From contig NZ_CP008953.1 in assembly GCF_000732925.1 (NCBI RefSeq), forward strand, positions 5,518,001 through 5,582,000: a stretch of DNA of 64,000 nt. Direction: 5' to 3'. Both the position numbers and the translations under genes were made by a program. This DNA is from Amycolatopsis japonica. GTDB taxonomy: Bacteria > Actinomycetota > Actinomycetes > Mycobacteriales > Pseudonocardiaceae. Positions 60,553 to 64,000 of this stretch are shown here, in pieces. Under the pieces are notes generated by a model, which saw only the letters and a list, made by a program, of their open reading frames with translations, was not told the origin of the DNA and did no database searches. Positions within the stretch are counted from its first letter, which is position 1. Each line of letters begins with the position of its first letter.

Positions 60553-61326
60553 TCAGAGGACGGCGGCTTCGGGGCGGGCAAGGCCGAGGTCGCCGGAGCG
60601 ACCGGCGGTGATCAGTTCCACGACCTGGCCGTGGGTGACGTCCTTGGTGTGCACCTCGGCGACGAGACGGCCGAGGTAGAGCACCGCGATCCGGTCGGCG
60701 ACCTCGAAGACGTCGGCCATGTTGTGGCTGATCAGCACCACACCGAGGCCCTGTTCGGCGAGACGGCGGACGAGGTCGAGCACCTGACGGGTCTGCGCGA
60801 CACCGAGCGCGGCGGTGGGCTCGTCGAGCAGGACGACCTTCGAGTCCCACAGCACGGATTTCGCGATCGCGACGGTCTGCCGCTGCCCGCCCGAGAGGGC
60901 CGAAACGGGCGTGCGGACGGACTTCACGGTGCGGACCGAAAGCGAGGCGAGCGTCTCGCGGGCGGCCTTCTCCATGCTGGCCTCGTCGAGCAGCCATTTG
61001 CTACCGCGTTCCCGGCCGAGGAACATGTTCTGCACGATGTCGAGGTTCTCGGCGAGCGCGAGGTCCTGGTAGACGACCTCGATGCCCAGATCGGCGGCGT
61101 CGCGCGGGCCGTGGATGTTCACCTGCTTGCCCTGGAACGTCACCGTTCCCGAGTCGTAGCCGTGGATCCCGGCGATCGACTTGACCAAAGTGGACTTACC
61201 GGCACCGTTGTCGCCGACCAGCGCGGTGACCTCGCCGGCGCGCACGTTGAAGTCCACGTCGTGGAGCACGTGGACCGGCCCGAAGCTCTTGTTCAGCTGC
61301 TTCAGTTCGAGGATGGGTTCACTCAT
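60553..61326 (-). CDS. Sugar ABC transporter ATP-binding protein, single-domain
   Basis: 257 aa. Walker A GDNGAGKST (38-46), Q-loop VYQDLALAENL, signature LSGGQRQ and Walker B VVLLDEPTAAL, H-loop LISHN. Only one ATPase domain, unlike the double-domain XylG/RbsA of enteric bacteria, so it must work as a homodimer. Gap of 79 bp from the binding-protein gene includes a possible attenuating GC-rich hairpin (CGGTGCG / CGCACCG near 61357-61384). Confidence 0.93.
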   Translation of the reverse strand: MSEPILELKQLNKSFGPVHVLHDVDFNVRAGEVTALVGDNGAGKSTLVKSIAGIHGYDSGTVTFQGKQVNIHGPRDAADLGIEVVYQDLALAENLDIVQNMFLGRERGSKWLLDEASMEKAARETLASLSVRTVKSVRTPVSALSGGQRQTVAIAKSVLWDSKVVLLDEPTAALGVAQTRQVLDLVRRLAEQGLGVVLISHNMADVFEVADRIAVLYLGRLVAEVHTKDVTHGQVVELITAGRSGDLGLARPEAAVL

Positions 61327-61405
61327 GGGGGTTCTCCCGGCTGGGTACCGGGCCGGTGCGCTCCGTCGGGGGAACGCACCGGCCCGGTCGTCTGGATTTA
61401 ACGGG

Positions 61406-62539
61406 TCAGGAGATACCGAGCTGCGTGCACGCCGCGGCCAGGTCGCCGCCGCAGATCTCGGCCGCCTTGACGTAGCCCTGCGTCACGACCTCCTTGACGC
61501 CTTCCTTGGTGGTCAGCTTCGGCTCGAGGAGCACGGACTTGACCTCGCGGTTGCCCTTCGGGTCCTTCGCCTTGCCGGTGGCCAGCGCGTCGGCGCCCGC
61601 CTTGTCGCCCTTGGCCAGCAGGACGGCGAGCTTCGCCGCGGCCTCGGCCTCTTCCTTGATGGGCTTGAAGACGGTCATGTACTGGTCGCCGCGCAGGATG
61701 GCCATGAGGCCGTCCGCGGTGGCGTCCTGGCCGGTGACCGGGACCTTGCCATTGAGGCCGTTCTTCTTCAGCACGGTGATGACCGCGCCGGCGAGACCGT
61801 CGTTCGCGGCGACGACGCCGTCGACCTTGCCCTTGTTGTCGGTCAGGATCTGCTCGAAGGTCTGGCCGCCCTTCTGGTTGTCCCAGTTGTCGATGGCCTG
61901 CTCGCGCACGAGCTTCAGGTCGCCGCTGGCGAACTTCGGCTGCAGGACGGACTTCTGGCCGTTGGCGAACAGCGTCGCGTTGTTGTCGGTCGGGGCACCC
62001 TCGATCATGACGACCTCGGCGCCCTTCTTGTCCTTCAGCGCGTCGGCGAGACCCTGGCCCTGGAGCTGGCCGACCTTCTCGTTGTCGAACGAGACGTAGT
62101 AGTCGGAGCTGCCGCCGAGGTTGAGGCGGTCGTAGTCGATCGTCGGGATGCCCGCGGCCTGCGCCTTGCGGGCGACCGCCGCGCCGACCTCGCCGTTGAT
62201 GGCGGCGATGATCAGGACCTTGACGTTCTGCGCGATCATGCCGTCGGCCAGGGTGGTGAACTTCTGGACGTCGCCCTGGGCGTTCTGGACGTCGGCGTCG
62301 AAGCCCGCGTCCTTGAGCGCCTTGGTCAGGAAGGGCTTGTCGAAGGCCTCCCAGCGCGCGGAGGTGGCGGTCTCCGGCAGGATGACGCCGACCTTGCCAC
62401 CGGCGGCGGCACCGCCGGGGGCGGGCGCGGACTGCGAGGAGTTGCCACTGCCCGAGTCGGCGGTGTTGGCGCCACAGGCGGAAAGCACCAGGCCGGCGCC
62501 CACCGTCGCGGCGAGGAGGGTAAGGGTTCTGCTGCGCAT
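61406..62539 (-). CDS. Sugar ABC transporter substrate-binding lipoprotein (XylF-like)
   Basis: 377 aa from the ATG at 62539 with AAGGAACGAGG upstream. Lipobox LSAC with Cys22, low-complexity Ser/Gly/Ala linker, then a type I periplasmic-binding fold (KVGVILPETATSARWEAFD; AAINGEVGAAVARKAQAAGIPTIDYDRL; GQDATADGLMAILRGDQYMTVFKP), most like xylose-binding proteins. It captures a pentose or related sugar outside the membrane. First gene of the operon. Confidence 0.94.
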   Translation of the reverse strand: MRSRTLTLLAATVGAGLVLSACGANTADSGSGNSSQSAPAPGGAAAGGKVGVILPETATSARWEAFDKPFLTKALKDAGFDADVQNAQGDVQKFTTLADGMIAQNVKVLIIAAINGEVGAAVARKAQAAGIPTIDYDRLNLGGSSDYYVSFDNEKVGQLQGQGLADALKDKKGAEVVMIEGAPTDNNATLFANGQKSVLQPKFASGDLKLVREQAIDNWDNQKGGQTFEQILTDNKGKVDGVVAANDGLAGAVITVLKKNGLNGKVPVTGQDATADGLMAILRGDQYMTVFKPIKEEAEAAAKLAVLLAKGDKAGADALATGKAKDPKGNREVKSVLLEPKLTTKEGVKEVVTQGYVKAAEICGGDLAAACTQLGIS

Positions 62540-62601
62540 CCTCGTTCCTTCTCCGATCTTGCTCGCGGGCGGCGATCCTCGAGGACCGGTCGCACCATCG
62601 C

Positions 62602-62628
62602 GCATATGTTGTGGGCGACAACATATGC
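62602..62628. promoter_or_regulatory. Probable ROK operator upstream of the sugar ABC operon
   Basis: Perfect 11-bp inverted repeat GCATATGTTGT / ACAACATATGC, spacer GGGCG, 63 bp upstream of the binding-protein start. AT-rich against the background and correctly placed for repression. Confidence 0.65.
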
Positions 62629-62794
62629 CGCCGAACGGGTTTCGCGGAAGACGGCTGAATCGATTAAGCCTCATCAAATGGACACGGTTTGGCAACGTGG
62701 CCGTAGCAAGACGTACGAAGTCTAGGTGCGCTGACGGTGTGACCGCCACCACTCACTGAGCGTGATCAGTGCAGTCCGGTTCTCCGCCCCCGAA

Positions 62795-62849
62795 CGCTAT
62801 GAAAGGTCCTTTCCTTGCAAATTTTGCAAGGAAAGGACCTTTCATAGCG
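62795..62849. repeat. Nested palindrome, AAAGGTCCTTTC type (family A, copy 3)
   Basis: 55-bp perfect palindrome centred on T62822 (the reverse orientation of copies 1 and 2). It starts 15 bp after the helicase stop on the minus strand, before the ABC operon promoter. Outer bases CGCTATG / CATAGCG are fully complementary here. Confidence 0.92.
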
Positions 62850-62864
62850 CTTGCCAGGGAGCGG

Positions 62865-64000
62865 TCACCAAGAACGCAGCGTGACGATCCGCTCTTCCAG
62901 CTGCTCCACCGAAGCCATCGCGGTCGGCGGCCCGCCGCAGACCCGGCGCAGTTCGTTGTGGATCGCGCCGTGCGGTTTCCGCGTCCGGTGGTGGTGCACG
63001 CCCACCAGCGCGTTCAGCTCCTTGCGCAGCGCGCCGAGCCGTTCGCTGACCGACTGCGGCCGCGCGACCGGCGCCGCCTCCTCGGCCTTGGGCTTGCGCC
63101 GCTTCTCGTCGGAGAGCTGCTCCTCCTGCCGCTTCCGCAGCAGGGCGCGGACCTGGTCCGGCTCCAGCAGCCCCGGCAGGCCGAGGTACTCCTGCTCCTC
63201 GTCGGAACCGGAGAACACCGCGGTGCCGAACGAGTTGCCGTCGTAGATGACCTGGTCGAGCTCGGCGGAGGCGCCCAGCGAGGTGAACGCCTTCTCCTCC
63301 TCGCCCGGTTCGTCCTCGGTGCGGTTGGCCTGGGCCAGGAGTTCGTCGTCCCAGCCCTCCTTCTCGCGGTGGGGCTTGCCGAGGACGTGGTCTCGCTGCG
63401 CCTCCAGCTCGCTGGCCAGTTCCAGCAGCACCGGCACGCTCGGCAGGAAGACCGAAGCCGTCTCGCCGGGTTTGCGCGAACGCACGTACCGGCCGATGGC
63501 CTGCGCGAAGAACAGCGGGGTCGACGCGCTCGTGGCGTAGACACCGACGGCGAGACGCGGGACGTCGACGCCTTCGGACACCATCCGGACCGCGACGAGC
63601 CAGCGGTCGGTCGAGTCGGAGAACTCCTTGATCCGCCCGGACGCCTTGGGGTCGTCGGAGAGGACGACCGTCGGGTTCTGGCCGGAGATGCGCTGCAGGA
63701 TCTTGGCGTAGGCGCGCGCCGAGTCCTGGTCGGTGGCGATCACCAGACCGCCCGCGTCCGGGATGCCGTTGGCCCGCAGCTGCGCGAGACGCGTGTCCGC
63801 GGCCTGCAGCACCGACGGGATCCACTCACCGGCCGGGTCGAGCGCCGTGCGCCAGGCGCGCGCGTTCTGCTCGGCGGTCAGCGGCTCGCCGAGCCGCGCG
63901 GTGAACTCCTCCCCCGCGCTGGTGCGCCAGGAGGCCTCACCCGAGTAGGCGAGGAAGACGACCGGCCGGACCACGCCGTCGGCGAGCGCGTCGGCGTAGC
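62865..64000 (-). CDS. Superfamily II DEAD/DEAH-box helicase, C-terminal part (cut by window end)
   Basis: 378 codons are visible; the frame remains open to base 63998 (YADALADGVVRP...), so the N-terminal ATPase half is outside. Helicase C-terminal motifs: IATDQDSARAYAKIL (IV region), DRWLVAVRMVSEGVDVPRL (motif V), FFAQAIGRYVRS (motif VI, QAIGR-R). Type III restriction/RadD-like architecture. After motif VI come a Glu-rich linker and a basic C-terminal region (HHHRTRKPHGAIHNELRR). DNA repair or processing is likely; the exact role is unknown. Confidence 0.88.
   Translation of the reverse strand, partial: YADALADGVVRPVVFLAYSGEASWRTSAGEEFTARLGEPLTAEQNARAWRTALDPAGEWIPSVLQAADTRLAQLRANGIPDAGGLVIATDQDSARAYAKILQRISGQNPTVVLSDDPKASGRIKEFSDSTDRWLVAVRMVSEGVDVPRLAVGVYATSASTPLFFAQAIGRYVRSRKPGETASVFLPSVPVLLELASELEAQRDHVLGKPHREKEGWDDELLAQANRTEDEPGEEEKAFTSLGASAELDQVIYDGNSFGTAVFSGSDEEQEYLGLPGLLEPDQVRALLRKRQEEQLSDEKRRKPKAEEAAPVARPQSVSERLGALRKELNALVGVHHHRTRKPHGAIHNELRRVCGGPPTAMASVEQLEERIVTLRSW

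Overview
The window is GC-rich actinobacterial chromosome (frequent GTG starts, one TTG start, strong codon bias, many start/stop overlaps of 1 to 4 nt). Gene content and order point to Pseudonocardiales, most likely Amycolatopsis or a close relative; this is inferred from protein content and gene order, not from a search. From about 31.8 to 44.9 kb the order matches Mycobacterium tuberculosis Rv2689c to Rv2703 gene for gene: RNA methyltransferase, APC/KimA-like permease, ceoB, ceoC, DUF3159, OB-fold protein, alpha/beta hydrolase, DUF3710, dut, DUF3093, DUF4193, cei, suhB, ppgK, sigA. dxs (Rv2682c in M. tuberculosis) lies upstream on the same side, so 22 to 45 kb is conserved core with an accessory block (betB, APC permease, GMC oxidoreductase, DUF1062, HNH protein) between dxs and the methyltransferase gene.

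Layout. 0-3.3 kb: end of allophanate hydrolase, an M15 peptidase and a Tat/lipoprotein class A beta-lactamase. 3.4-6.8 kb: fadAB with a candidate operator. 7-11.3 kb: Tat-exported PHP metallohydrolase, aldo/keto reductase and an OmpR-type two-component pair. 11.7-20.3 kb: PucR regulator divergent from an operon of Na+/solute symporter, ureohydrolase, ThDP decarboxylase, aldehyde dehydrogenase and NCS1 permease. This set fits catabolism of 2-ketoarginine through guanidinobutyraldehyde and guanidinobutyrate, releasing urea that the allophanate hydrolase pathway could use. 20.3-21.8 kb: SDR and TetR with a doubled operator. 22-24 kb: dxs. 24.3-31.7 kb: choline/betaine-type oxidation block, DUF1062, HNH. 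31.8-45.5 kb: conserved core including paired RCK potassium proteins and sigA. 45.5-57.8 kb: mixed accessory genes (secreted protein, methyltransferase, unknown membrane proteins, NarL-type two-component pair, amino-acid transporter, GNAT, EamA, small zinc protein, hydrolase plus TetR). 57.9-62.5 kb: xylose-type sugar ABC transporter with ROK repressor. The right edge cuts a superfamily II helicase.

The strongest unexplained signal is not a gene. Many gene ends carry intergenic palindromes falling into recurrent families: three near-identical nested palindromes of about 53-61 bp (21809, 41535, 62795), two copies of a 62-64 bp hairpin (18799, 57810), a family with a TGATCA/GGAGGATC core at two loci (11.4 and 45.5 kb), and short elements bounded by inverted repeats with the core TCGTGAGTGG. 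One such segment appears to have inserted at the 3' end of dxs, duplicating the last 44 bp of the gene and separating dxs from a palindrome that would otherwise sit 3 bp after its stop codon. No tRNA, rRNA, CRISPR array or intact insertion sequence was seen.
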